The translations under genes and the position numbers were made by a program. A stretch of DNA of 30,996 bases, taken from contig JBBRHE010000013.1 in assembly GCA_038223165.1 (NCBI GenBank), forward strand, positions 1 to 30,996, read 5' to 3'. Each line of letters begins with the position of its first letter. Position 1 is the first letter of the stretch. The notes below the pieces were generated by a model, which saw only the letters and a program-made list of their open reading frames with translations, did not search any database and was not told where the DNA came from. Shown in pieces: positions 9,301 to 16,570 of this stretch. The stretch comes from DASYHQ01 sp038223165. Its GTDB lineage: Bacteria > Planctomycetota > Phycisphaerae > Tepidisphaerales > Tepidisphaeraceae.

Positions 9301-10228
9301 GGCCCACAGCATTGCCTGGGCGATCAAGGACAGCATCCGCCGCGACCATCGCAAGAACCTCAAGGCGTTCAATATCGGTCGCAAGCTCGCGCTCGAGCCC
9401 CGCGCGTTGCCCCGCAAGCCTCAGGCCGAGACGTGGGACCAGTTGGTGACGAACAAGGTGCGTATCCTGCGCAAGACGCGTCTGTTCGGCCGCAAGCACG
9501 CGATGGTGCTGGAGAAACTTGTCCACGGCGCGATGAAGCAGTTACGCGACCTGCCCGACGAGGCCAAGTATGACGTCACGCTGCGGCTTTATGACCTGAT
9601 GCAGTATCAGGACGCCGCCTACGCCAAGCGCTACCTCGACCTCGTGCGAAGCGTCTACAAGCGCGACGTTGAGTCGACCGAGGGCAAGGCCAACGGTTTC
9701 GCCGCGACGCAGGCGACCATCTGGAATCTGGCCAAGGTCATGCTGATTAAGGACGAGCCGTATGTGGCCTACCTGCTGACGCGCTTCGAGAAGAAGCAGC
9801 GCGATATCCACAAGTACGGTATCGATGTCAGCAACGGCGACCACATCGTCTACCGCCACCACACGTCGCCCGAGTTTAACATCGGCAAGCGGCGAATCCG
9901 ATTGCGCATCACGACCAGTGACTGGCAGTTGAACCTCGTCCGTCACATGAAGTGGTGGCGCAAACTGCCCGGCTGGCACGCGCGCGAGGTCGGCTTCCTC
10001 GCATGGTACGAGGGCCTTCTGAACCGCGTGAGTCTCGCCGGTGATGAGCAGTACACTCAGGCGCTGCGCGTCCTGAAGTGCCCTGAAGACGTCAGCGGTT
10101 ACCGCGAGGTCCGCTACCCCAAGATGGACGCCGCCAAACAACGAGTAGAGGCTGAACTGGCCCCGGTCGTGCGGACTGCGATTGCAGAGAAGCCCTTAAT
10201 CGAATTGCGCGAGACGACGTCGGTGTGA
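6332..10228 (+). CDS. Indolepyruvate:ferredoxin oxidoreductase, fused alpha/gamma type with C-terminal DUF6537-like region
   Basis: Oxidatively decarboxylates aryl (or branched) 2-oxoacids to acyl-CoA using thiamine diphosphate and ferredoxin, in the cytoplasm. In order: pyruvate-ferredoxin oxidoreductase N domain (about 10-200; MTGYPGSP, NNEALAAAALNGSQ), TPP domain (about 449-646; FCPGCPHRD, MGDGTFFHSGQ, ENGTTAMTGHQ), two [4Fe-4S] cysteine clusters (about 674-735; CEHCLEC..ACPG, then C..C..CPSF), gamma domain (about 774-1050; GVGGMGIG, GLAIRNGGVYSQ) and a C-terminal DUF6537-like part. The 1298 residues exceed the usual 1150-1190 of fused bacterial enzymes, partly because two palindromic repeats add sequence at about residues 254-284 and 838-862. 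ATG 6332 is chosen over GTG 6131: AAGGA (6318-6322) lies nine bases upstream and MAVDPRF leads straight into the domain. Confidence 0.9.
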   Translation: MAVDPRFLVESGPEVFTGNELLVKGCLEIEGGLSLMTGYPGSPVAGFFDTMGDLASLLQKKGVRAFQANNEALAAAALNGSQMAPIRGIIAMKNVGLHVAADALALGNLAGANREGGAVVISGEDPWCDSTQVPADSRFLCEHLRMPVVEPGNQQQVKDWIDLSFKLSRSAGLYVCYIITTAHADGGGTVYCKPNNWPTLNTNQRVELETKKVDLNRLLLPPRTWQEELKIPARFDVTMKAARELGLNRIDLDASCQLPVASERQEGNSTSASPQETGNWQLATKSRSPLGFIVTGMGGPYLRHVLADIGLGGHFPILQMGMSYPVDVELVAEFSQLCDKMIVIEERRSFLEKGIRDTAFARLTHEAANDLVSRLYGKTFPHKLNGIPDSRGLNPSVLAQIIIPLIKATEEVPSELRNGKLSAELQRLRTASKPRLDVLGASVQDHIVPRTPTFCPGCPHRDSSAALLEIRQNFQDPAYMMRHHGSGPVDLVAHGDTGCYTMLMFAPTEQLMHNYSGMGLGAGTGSGIDPFITNKQIVFMGDGTFFHSGQVAISNAVKNGQDITFIILENGTTAMTGHQEHPGTEIDLMGNTSWLQDIEEICRSMAGTSPLTVIKLRPERRSEYKRVLEKTIISDGVKVIIADKECGITYNRTQLKEERKTIKKHGYLPKKTHMNVTPEVCEHCLECTKATACPGLTTTETDYGRKIDTDLTWCTNDGACERVTATNDYGTSVKPCPSFEQITVIRQRRRRYTLPHMALDKLPAPNVVHDLSTPGAAWRAHMAGVGGMGIGVVNAILVRAGHKEGYRVLFQDKKGLAIRNGGVYSQITFVKDDVVPTRTTGGSPVSSRMDNEGTHGRAARGTAEGDVAFSLPAEFATTGAIPYAKADLLLGIDILEAARAIDPREQFRIAHKDRTCAVLNTHKQPTVYHLLGRSDFDPEKLRQDIFNSCREEHSYAKNLSELCEQRLGSKQYMNIMMLGVAFQLGLIPVSAHSIAWAIKDSIRRDHRKNLKAFNIGRKLALEPRALPRKPQAETWDQLVTNKVRILRKTRLFGRKHAMVLEKLVHGAMKQLRDLPDEAKYDVTLRLYDLMQYQDAAYAKRYLDLVRSVYKRDVESTEGKANGFAATQATIWNLAKVMLIKDEPYVAYLLTRFEKKQRDIHKYGIDVSNGDHIVYRHHTSPEFNIGKRRIRLRITTSDWQLNLVRHMKWWRKLPGWHAREVGFLAWYEGLLNRVSLAGDEQYTQALRVLKCPEDVSGYREVRYPKMDAAKQRVEAELAPVVRTAIAEKPLIELRETTSV
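7091..7182. repeat. Heptamer inverted repeat (GTTGCCA) inside the oxidoreductase gene
   Basis: Three tandem GTTGCCA words plus GT (7095-7117) face their exact reverse complement (7160-7182): a perfect 23-bp inverted repeat around a 42-base loop. The 5' arm extends one further partial word to 7091. It keeps the frame open and encodes about 31 residues of low-complexity character (ASCQLPVAS... GNWQLAT) in a linker between the N domain and the next conserved block. Absence from homologues is inferred, not tested. Confidence 0.85.
8845..8915. repeat. Second in-frame palindromic repeat in the oxidoreductase gene
   Basis: TACCACGGGCGGC (8845-8857) and GCCGCCCGTGGTA (8903-8915) form a perfect 13-bp inverted repeat around 45 bases. 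It lies in the gamma domain after GGVYSQITFVKDD and encodes a Gly/Arg/Thr/Ser-rich stretch before the conserved AKADLLLGIDILEA segment. The word is unrelated to the repeat at 7091, so this is a separate insertion. Confidence 0.75.
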
Positions 10229-10259
10229 CGGTTTGCAACATATTCAGTTGCAGAAAACG

Positions 10260-10361
10260 TGTCGCCCGAGGGCAGCGGTAGCGACCCGAGGGATCTCGAC
10301 TGGCCAGAAGCGCTCCTGCATACCGATCGGTCAGGTCGCTTCCGCTCTTTTCGGGATGACA
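10260..10361. repeat. TGTCATCC-family inverted repeat between convergent genes
   Basis: The left arm (10260-10293, with GCGGTAGCGACCCGAGGG) is an imperfect reverse complement of the right arm (10329-10361, ending CGGGATGACA). It resembles the element at 26918-27020 in arm sequence. It sits between the ends of the oxidoreductase (+) and mscS (-) genes and can form a hairpin in either transcript, so it may act as a bidirectional terminator. The remainder of 10229-10429 shows no gene. Confidence 0.7.
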
Positions 10362-10429
10362 ATTCAGCACAGGCACGCGACGAAATGTCTTGAGGATTTC
10401 GGAGGCATTTGGTGCTGCGCACCCGGTCA

Positions 10430-11644
10430 CTAAACGTCTTTCTTCTTCTCGTCGCGCGCCAGCATGAGCGTCTGCGTTGGGAAGGCGAACTGCAGACCCG
10501 AGTCGTTGAACCTTTTTAACATTTCGAAGTTGAACCGCTGGGCGTGGTCGACGTAGGCCCACCAGTCACTGCCGGGGAAGAACCAGTATTGGACCTTCAG
10601 GTCGAGGCTCGACGGTGAGAACGCGTCGAAGAACACCTTGGGTGGGTTTTTGTCGGTGTTGAAACCGTTCTGAATGTCCGGCATTGCAAAGATCTCACGG
10701 ACGATCGCGATTGCCAGTTCCATCTGTTCTGGTTTTGTGTCGTACGTGAGGCCGATCGTCAGTGTGCGCAGGATGTTGGGGCGTCTGCCGATATTCTTGA
10801 CACTGGCGTCGATGATCTTGGAGTTGGGGATCGTCACGACCTCGCCATTAAGAGTGCGCAGCTTCGTGCTGCGGAAGCCGATTTCCTCGACGGCACCGTC
10901 ATGACCGTCAAAGATGATGCGCTCACCGACGGCAAAGGGTTTGTCGAGGAAGATCGTCAAACTGCCGAACAGATTCTTGATGCTGTCCTGCGCCGCCAGT
11001 GACACCGCCAGCCCTGCGATGCCCAGGCCAGCCAACCAGGCGCCGATGTCGGCGCCGAACACGTTCTGGGCGGCGAACAGCACGAACACCACGACGAGGA
11101 AGATCCGCAGTGTCTTGCGCACCAGCGGGATAATCTGTTTCTCAAATGTCGACCCGCTCGAGTGAACGAATTTCTTCAGGACCACGTCGATCAGTGAGAC
11201 GACCTCGTACATGAACCACCCGATCGCGATAATGACCAACAGCTTGAGTACGCCGTTGGAAAAACTGCGCACCGCCAGGGAAAGGGAGATCGGCGCCAGG
11301 CCGATCGTGAGCCCGATAGTGATCGCCCAGAGGTTGACCGGCCCGGCCGCCGAGTCGGCGATCGTCGCGTAATTGTCCCACCCGCGGTCGCGCAACCGTT
11401 TGGCGAGACCTTTGGCAAGCGTGCTCAGCACCTTTCCACCCACGATGCCGAGGAAAATGCCTAGCAGCAGCACACCCCAACCGCTCCAGAACTCCGTCTT
11501 GGCCAGCGTTGTGTCGAGGCCCAGTTGCTCGGACAACGTGTCGTTGGAACCGCTCGGTTGCGTGGTCACTACCAGCGCGGTGACAGCCTCGGTGCTGGTT
11601 CGGTCGGGAACGGTCGGCAACGCTTGGGATAAGATGAACGTCAT
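10430..11644 (-). CDS. mscS: MscS-family small-conductance mechanosensitive ion channel
   Basis: Inner-membrane channel that opens under membrane tension to release solutes on hypo-osmotic shock. The N-terminus (MTFILSQALPTVPD) resembles a signal segment, followed by several membrane helices (WGVLLLGIFLGIVGG, LLVIIAIGWFMYEVV, IFLVVVFVLFAAQNVF). The pore helix is Gly/Ala-rich (LAGLGIAGLAVSLAAQ), followed by the family signature SIKNLFGSLTIFLDKPF and the beta domain with VGERI and TIPNSKI. The C-terminal alpha/beta part has VQYWFFPGSDWW. ATG 11644 (404 residues) is preferred over a TTG at 11683, since GAGGG lies six bases before it. Longer than E. coli MscS (286) because of the N-terminal extension. 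Confidence 0.9.
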   Translation of the reverse strand: MTFILSQALPTVPDRTSTEAVTALVVTTQPSGSNDTLSEQLGLDTTLAKTEFWSGWGVLLLGIFLGIVGGKVLSTLAKGLAKRLRDRGWDNYATIADSAAGPVNLWAITIGLTIGLAPISLSLAVRSFSNGVLKLLVIIAIGWFMYEVVSLIDVVLKKFVHSSGSTFEKQIIPLVRKTLRIFLVVVFVLFAAQNVFGADIGAWLAGLGIAGLAVSLAAQDSIKNLFGSLTIFLDKPFAVGERIIFDGHDGAVEEIGFRSTKLRTLNGEVVTIPNSKIIDASVKNIGRRPNILRTLTIGLTYDTKPEQMELAIAIVREIFAMPDIQNGFNTDKNPPKVFFDAFSPSSLDLKVQYWFFPGSDWWAYVDHAQRFNFEMLKRFNDSGLQFAFPTQTLMLARDEKKKDV

Positions 11645-11796
11645 GGCTGGCCCTCGTGTAACGTCTGACAGCGGTTCGATCAACCCTCGTTCTCATGCGC
11701 TCTGCGAGAATTGACCCAACCACCCCCTCGGCCCTGCGTACGCGGGGTATCACCGGCGATCGGGTCGCGATGAGGGCGTATGGGGAGGCCGTCGTA

Positions 11797-13218
11797 CTAT
11801 GGAATTGCTTGCGGTCGCGCTTCACTCACCCGCAAACTGCGCATCACGTACCACGGCTGCCACACCGCGCACCGCAGAACGACGGCGACGATCGTGCCGT
11901 AGACGATGCCGTTCAGACCCAACCCGAGGAACTTCACGAAGCAGTAACTGAGCACGACGTTCAGCACGCCCGCAGTCAGCGCCGCGATCGCATAGGGCTT
12001 GACCTTGCCCATGCCGAGCAAAATCGACCGCCCGACCGCGCTACTGCCACCGACGACGGTGTGGATCAAGATCAGGGGCAGGATTGCCTGCGTCGCGGGG
12101 AGGTGGTCGCCGAGCCAGAGGCGGAAGAGCCAAGGAGACGTCGCCCAGACCACGATCGCAGCGGCCGCGAGCATCGCGAGGCTGGCCAGAGTTCCACGGA
12201 CGTAATAGCGCCGCACCGTGAGGACATCGCCCCCCGCATGCGCGACGGCGGCTCGGGGCAAGAGCGTCGCGGCCAAACCGGTGACGAGGACGAGCAACGC
12301 CGCGTCGACTTGGACGGCCGGGGCATACGTCGCAGCGTATCGAGGGTCGAGCAGCCTGCTGATGAGTATGAAATCGATCGGTGCGTAGAGAAAGTCGGCC
12401 AATTGCGAGAGCGTAATCAGCAGTCCGCCAGACATCAGGGCGGACATCACACTCCAGTCGGGCCGCCAGAAGTGAAGAAAAGGAATGCCGGTCGAACGTT
12501 TCACACACACACGGCGGGCGACGAACACACCGATGCTGCACAGCAAGTACGTGAGCCCAACGACATTCAACTCGGGCTTCAGGATTAAAATGCTAAGACA
12601 CCACGTGATGTCCGCTGCGGTCTGTATCGCGTTGTCGAGCCAGATGCGCCCACTAACCTGCAACAGACCAGCAGACGGTTCGCTGACAAGTCGCACGACA
12701 ATGCCGATGCCAAGAAATGCTGCCAGAGAGGTTGCGTGCCATTGTTCCTGCAACGGTGACAGATGATGGACGTCCTTCACGTATCGCGCGTAAAAGCAAA
12801 CAGGGATCAACGCGATGACGCCCAAGCAAAGTGCGAGCGATTCACTGCTGGCGTAGACCCGACCCGTCCGCACATCCGGGGTGAGGTCCGACGGTCGTTC
12901 CGGCATTGCATAACGCAGAACTTGGTCGTCGCTCGCCGTCGAGCGCCGTGGCGACGCGGAGATTTCAGTGAGATCGGCCGTGTTGCTTTGCTTGGCGATC
13001 GCAAGCATCCGCACGAGCGCGGGCGCCAGTCCCAGCGTCGAGAAATTTAGAAAGCTCAATGTCGATCGAATGATCGCCAGAATCGCGAACGGTTCGGCCC
13101 CTTGCGTGCGATACACCACGGCCGACACGATAGCCCAGCTCGCGATCCGTGCCCCCGACGCGGCATAGGCGCTGATCAGGTCGCGGTGGAGAGAGGCGCT
13201 GGGTGCGGCGTAGGACAT
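11797..13218 (-). CDS. Wzx/MATE-like polysaccharide flippase (MOP superfamily)
   Basis: A 473-residue polytopic protein with about 12-14 membrane helices and the loop pattern of oligosaccharide flippases of the MOP exporter superfamily. These move lipid-linked oligosaccharides across the inner membrane for capsule, O-antigen or exopolysaccharide assembly. Visible hallmarks are the N-terminal RIASWAIVSAVVYRTQG, the mid-protein ISRLLDPRYAATYAPAVQVDAAL and LGMGKVKPYAIAALTAGVLNVVLSYCFV. Substrate cannot be read from sequence. It shares strand with the three GT87 genes upstream (higher coordinates), which suggests a common glycan pathway, though 178 bases and a terminator separate it from the small gene between them. 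The ATG at 13218 has no clear Shine-Dalgarno. Confidence 0.82.
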   Translation of the reverse strand: MSYAAPSASLHRDLISAYAASGARIASWAIVSAVVYRTQGAEPFAILAIIRSTLSFLNFSTLGLAPALVRMLAIAKQSNTADLTEISASPRRSTASDDQVLRYAMPERPSDLTPDVRTGRVYASSESLALCLGVIALIPVCFYARYVKDVHHLSPLQEQWHATSLAAFLGIGIVVRLVSEPSAGLLQVSGRIWLDNAIQTAADITWCLSILILKPELNVVGLTYLLCSIGVFVARRVCVKRSTGIPFLHFWRPDWSVMSALMSGGLLITLSQLADFLYAPIDFILISRLLDPRYAATYAPAVQVDAALLVLVTGLAATLLPRAAVAHAGGDVLTVRRYYVRGTLASLAMLAAAAIVVWATSPWLFRLWLGDHLPATQAILPLILIHTVVGGSSAVGRSILLGMGKVKPYAIAALTAGVLNVVLSYCFVKFLGLGLNGIVYGTIVAVVLRCAVWQPWYVMRSLRVSEARPQAIP

Positions 13219-13364
13219 GGCATCACGCTATCGCGACCAGGGACGCTCGCCATTGCACGATAGCATGGGCGTCTCGCGGGTGTATTGAGAAGACCGAATT
13301 GCCACGGGTAGAGGCCGAATAGGCACCGTCCGCGATGGGAATCAAATACTGGCGGTTAAAGCCA

Positions 13365-13380
13365 CCCCTACGAATAGGGG
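13365..13380 (-). terminator. Hairpin terminator after the 52-residue membrane protein gene
   Basis: On the minus strand CCCCTA-TTCG-TAGGGG forms a perfect 6-bp stem with a UUCG loop, 16 bases after the stop at 13397. It is followed by TGGCTTTAACC, a weak T-run. It probably ends the transcript coming from the GT87 region and isolates the flippase. Confidence 0.5.
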
Positions 13381-13396
13381 GAAGCTCGTGTGTGAA

Positions 13397-13555
13397 TTAC
13401 GGATTCGTCGTCGGTAGTGGCATGGTGGTTGGTGTGGTGATTCCGTTGGGTGTTGCATCGGTCGCGCTCGGTGGGTTGGCGGTGCGCCGGAAGTAGAGAA
13501 GCACGCCGACGAACAAGAGCCCTACGCCGATCCATTGCCAGAAGTTGAGTTTCAT
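13397..13555 (-). CDS. Small single-pass membrane protein, 52 residues, unknown function
   Basis: The protein begins MKLNFWQWIGVGLLFVGVLL, one membrane helix (about 6-21), then YFRR as a positive-inside stop-transfer segment, and ends in a Thr/Pro-rich tail (TTPTTMPLPTTNP). The ATG is preceded on its strand by AGGGAGA with an eight-base gap, and a hairpin follows the stop, so it has the marks of a real short gene. It lies 74 bases downstream of the first GT87 gene and may be co-transcribed with it. I recognise no family; the tail could be cytoplasmic or periplasmic. Confidence 0.65.
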   Translation of the reverse strand: MKLNFWQWIGVGLLFVGVLLYFRRTANPPSATDATPNGITTPTTMPLPTTNP

Positions 13556-13629
13556 GTGTTTGGTCTCCCTCGATCGTTCGTCGAATCAATGGACATCTTA
13601 AAGGTTTGTCCGGGGCGCGTCGATCTGTG

Positions 13630-15018
13630 TTACGCGGCGCGTTGATGCATGGGTTCGAGACTGCCGGGGGACCTGCCCAGTGGAGTTGAGCAAACCGACG
13701 TCATGGCGCGCTTTGCATAAATCTGTTGGACCATTGTCAGGGTCAGCATCGTCAGCGCGATTGTGTTGAAGTTTACGCTGAGGATCGCGCCCAGGACGGG
13801 TTCGAGGGGCATGACGATTGCCAGAGTGAGCCAACTTCGAACGACCCATCGATCTGAATAGGTCAATCCACCTTTCATGACGACGTCACCCGCATACAGC
13901 ACGCCCGCTGCGGTCAGCAGCAGCAGGTCGTAGTCCATGTAATACGGCATCACCAACGGCATGGCGACAATCGCGGTGGCCAACCAGCGGCGCGACGTGG
14001 TGGCGTCCTTACTAAGCCATGCAGCGACACCGGTTCGCGTCAGAGTGAAAGCAATCACGCCCATTGACGCCAGCCATAGCAGTTTGATCGCCGGGAACGT
14101 TGGCCCGCCGAGGTCGCGTTGGAACAGCATTCGCCAGAACGCCAGCAGCGTCGTCTGCCGTTGCCAGTGGTAGTCGGCCCGCTCTTGGACCAGGCGGACG
14201 GTGTCGGACAGGCCCAGTAGAAATTCCCACGTCGCGCCCGGTAGCGCCCGTTCACCGATCGCCAGCAGCACCGTTCCCGTCAATGCCGCCCCGATCAGCG
14301 CGCGATAACCTGCTACGGCGGCGATGGCGATCGCGACGAGGGCGCCCAGTTGGGGTTTAAACAGCAGCAATCCTGCGACCGCGCCGGTCGCGTAGGTCAG
14401 CGGTCTGGACCACCGAACCGTCGCAGCGTCACGTGATCGCGTTGCCAGCAGCAGTGTCGCAGCGAGGATGGCCAGTGAAAGAAACGTGTTCTGCTGATGG
14501 CAGATCGCCTGCAAAAGTGGGAACGACGTCAGCACGAGCAACGGCACCAGCCAGCGCACGCTACGCGGTGTGCCGGTCGGTAGAAGCTTCATCAGCAGCA
14601 GGCACGCGATTGTCAGGCACGCGACGTTGAACCCGATCCAGACCGTCATTGCCTGCCCGTAGGGCAACCCAGCCAGCGGGACGAACAGCAGCGCGAAAGC
14701 CGGTGGGTTCAACCACGGCGCCAGCCCATCGGACATCGGATGCTGCGCGTAATGCTCGGCCCAGAGGCTGCGGATGACCCGTTTCACCGCATACGGGTTG
14801 TAAATCTGATCCACCTGCCCCTCGCGGATCAGTTGACCCGCGGCGTAGGACGGCATGAGGTCGTTGCCGAAGAGCGTCCAACCGAGTTTTCTATCTGCGG
14901 GCATCGTCATGCCGATCGCCCCGGCAATAATCGTCAACAACAGCAGAACGCTGGCCGCCTTCCACAACAGACGGCTGACCGGAACGCCATATGGACGAGA
15001 CGCGATCGACAGAGACAT
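13630..15018 (-). CDS. GT87 (DUF2029) family polyprenyl-sugar-dependent glycosyltransferase, copy 1
   Basis: A 462-residue integral membrane protein with about 10 helices, of the GT-C fold family that includes mycobacterial mannosyltransferases. Such enzymes use polyprenyl-phosphate sugars outside the inner membrane. The first loop holds the acidic motif NDLMPSYAAG (the Asp is the expected catalytic position); later blocks are LAPWLNPPAFALLF, QQNTFLSLAIL, LLFKPQLGALVAIAIA and MPYYMDYDLLLL. The same blocks recur in the next two genes, so the three are paralogues. It is separated from copy 2 by 193 bases containing an inverted repeat. The ATG at 15018 lacks a visible Shine-Dalgarno. Sugar and acceptor are unknown. 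Confidence 0.82.
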   Translation of the reverse strand: MSLSIASRPYGVPVSRLLWKAASVLLLLTIIAGAIGMTMPADRKLGWTLFGNDLMPSYAAGQLIREGQVDQIYNPYAVKRVIRSLWAEHYAQHPMSDGLAPWLNPPAFALLFVPLAGLPYGQAMTVWIGFNVACLTIACLLLMKLLPTGTPRSVRWLVPLLVLTSFPLLQAICHQQNTFLSLAILAATLLLATRSRDAATVRWSRPLTYATGAVAGLLLFKPQLGALVAIAIAAVAGYRALIGAALTGTVLLAIGERALPGATWEFLLGLSDTVRLVQERADYHWQRQTTLLAFWRMLFQRDLGGPTFPAIKLLWLASMGVIAFTLTRTGVAAWLSKDATTSRRWLATAIVAMPLVMPYYMDYDLLLLTAAGVLYAGDVVMKGGLTYSDRWVVRSWLTLAIVMPLEPVLGAILSVNFNTIALTMLTLTMVQQIYAKRAMTSVCSTPLGRSPGSLEPMHQRAA

Positions 15019-15092
15019 GGCTATGTCATCGGCGATGAAGGGACGCCGGCTGGTGGGGAAGGGGCTATAGATCTTATCGGACGATTCTGGCT

Positions 15093-15175
15093 CCTCTCCC
15101 GGGACTGCGGGAGAGGCCGGGTGAGGGTGATTTCCAATGGCGAGAACTTTGCGTAACTCGAAATCACCCTCACCC
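15093..15175. repeat. Double palindromic repeat between GT87 copies 1 and 2
   Basis: Two nested signals: CCTCTCCC/GGGAGAGG (15093-15100 and 15109-15116), then a perfect 16-bp inverted repeat GGGTGAGGGTGATTTC (15119-15134) with its reverse complement at 15160-15175. Words like these recur in intergenic repeats of many bacteria. It occupies most of the 15019-15211 gap. Confidence 0.8.
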
Positions 15176-15211
15176 TGACCTATTCCATGAGTACATGGGC
15201 GAGGGGCCGGA

Positions 15212-16570
15212 TCACGCCGCTCGGCGAAGGATGACGGGGTGAATGAGACGCGTGGACAACGTTGCGATCGACGGGTTTGTGTGAACCCGTCGCACCATCG
15301 CGAATGTGACGGTCGCGAGCAGCACGACGTTCACGTTCACTCGCCAACCCATCGCGAACGGCGGTTGAAACAGCAGCCATAGTGAGAACGCAACCCATAG
15401 CCACGCCGTTCGGCGATCCGATCGTGACATTTCACTAGTGGTCAACCCATCGACCGCAAACAACGTCCCCGCGACCGCCAGCAGCAACAGGTCGTAACCC
15501 ATAAAGTACGGCATCACCAACGGGGTCGCGCACACCGCAGCGGCGAGCCAGCGACGGTGAATCGCCGGGTCGTCGTGTCGATGACGCCGCACCGTCCAGG
15601 CAGCGCGACACAGCATCAGCCCGACGACGCCGATGCTCGTGATCCAGACCCCGTTGACGGGCGTTGAGGTCGCGCCGGTGGGGCCTTGAAGTAACAGTCG
15701 CCAGAAGCTCAGCAGCGTCACGTGCGACGACCACGGGAAGCCGGCTCGTTCCAGCAGTGTCGCGACGACGACAGGCATCTGAAAAGCGAACGCAGCCGTC
15801 GATCCGGGGATCGCCCATTCGCCCATCGCGAACAACGTGACAACGGACAACGCCGCCCCGACGACGGCGCGATATCCCACCGACACCGCGATCGCAATCG
15901 TGGCCACGACCGCCAATTGCGGTTTGAATGCCAGCAGCCCAACCACCACCCCCGCAGCGAACGCCAGCCGAGGTGAACCCGTTGCAACGGATCGCATCGC
16001 CAACAGCGTTCCCGTCGACAGGATCGCTAGCGAAAGAAACGTGTTCTGCTGATAGCACATCGCCTGCACGAATGGGAATGAGCACACGACCAGCAACGGC
16101 ACGAGCCCTTTGACCGACCAGGGCATCGCCGGTGGAAGCAGGCGCATCAGAGCCGCGCACGAGACGCCGATGAACAGCAGGTTGGCGGTCAGCCAGACGA
16201 GTTGCGCGTTGCCGTAGCCGAGTCGTGACAAGGGCGCAAACGGCAGCGCGTAGAACGCAGGGTTCAACCAGGGCGCGAGCAAGGTGGGCACGGTGTCCGC
16301 AGGGTAGGCATCGGCCCAGGTCTGGCGGACGATTCGCGTTACTTCGTAGGCGTTGAACAGTTGATGGCCACGCCCCTCGGCGACCAGTCGACCGGCGGCG
16401 TAGGAGGGCATGAGGTCCTTGCCGATGTCGCCACCATGCAACTGCTTGTCGACCGGCAGCACCGCGTGGGTCGCGGCGGCGACGATGACGAACAGCATCA
16501 CGCCGATGCCGAGCTTCCACAGCGTGTAGCGAAAGGGGCGACGAGGGGGCATGCCGAGTGTATCGACCAT
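15212..16570 (-). CDS. GT87 (DUF2029) family glycosyltransferase, copy 2
   Basis: A 452-residue polytopic protein with the same plan as copy 1: KDLMPSYAAGRLVAEG in the first loop, LLAPWLNPAFYALPFAPL, QQNTFLSLAIL, LLAFKPQLAVVATIAIA and MPYFMGYDLLLLAVAG. The start is ATG 16570, which directly abuts the TGA of copy 3 (16571-16573) with no gap, indicating translational coupling; copy 3 begins with the same MVD. Closest to copy 1 in sequence, so the pair probably arose by recent duplication. Likely transfers a sugar from polyprenyl phosphate during envelope glycan assembly; the specific substrate is unknown. Confidence 0.82.
   Translation of the reverse strand: MVDTLGMPPRRPFRYTLWKLGIGVMLFVIVAAATHAVLPVDKQLHGGDIGKDLMPSYAAGRLVAEGRGHQLFNAYEVTRIVRQTWADAYPADTVPTLLAPWLNPAFYALPFAPLSRLGYGNAQLVWLTANLLFIGVSCAALMRLLPPAMPWSVKGLVPLLVVCSFPFVQAMCYQQNTFLSLAILSTGTLLAMRSVATGSPRLAFAAGVVVGLLAFKPQLAVVATIAIAVSVGYRAVVGAALSVVTLFAMGEWAIPGSTAAFAFQMPVVVATLLERAGFPWSSHVTLLSFWRLLLQGPTGATSTPVNGVWITSIGVVGLMLCRAAWTVRRHRHDDPAIHRRWLAAAVCATPLVMPYFMGYDLLLLAVAGTLFAVDGLTTSEMSRSDRRTAWLWVAFSLWLLFQPPFAMGWRVNVNVVLLATVTFAMVRRVHTNPSIATLSTRLIHPVILRRAA

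Noticed and set aside
11695..12588. 297-codon frame on the plus strand opposite the flippase
   Set aside because: His/Arg/Asp-rich, no hydrophobic or domain pattern; shadow of the minus-strand gene.
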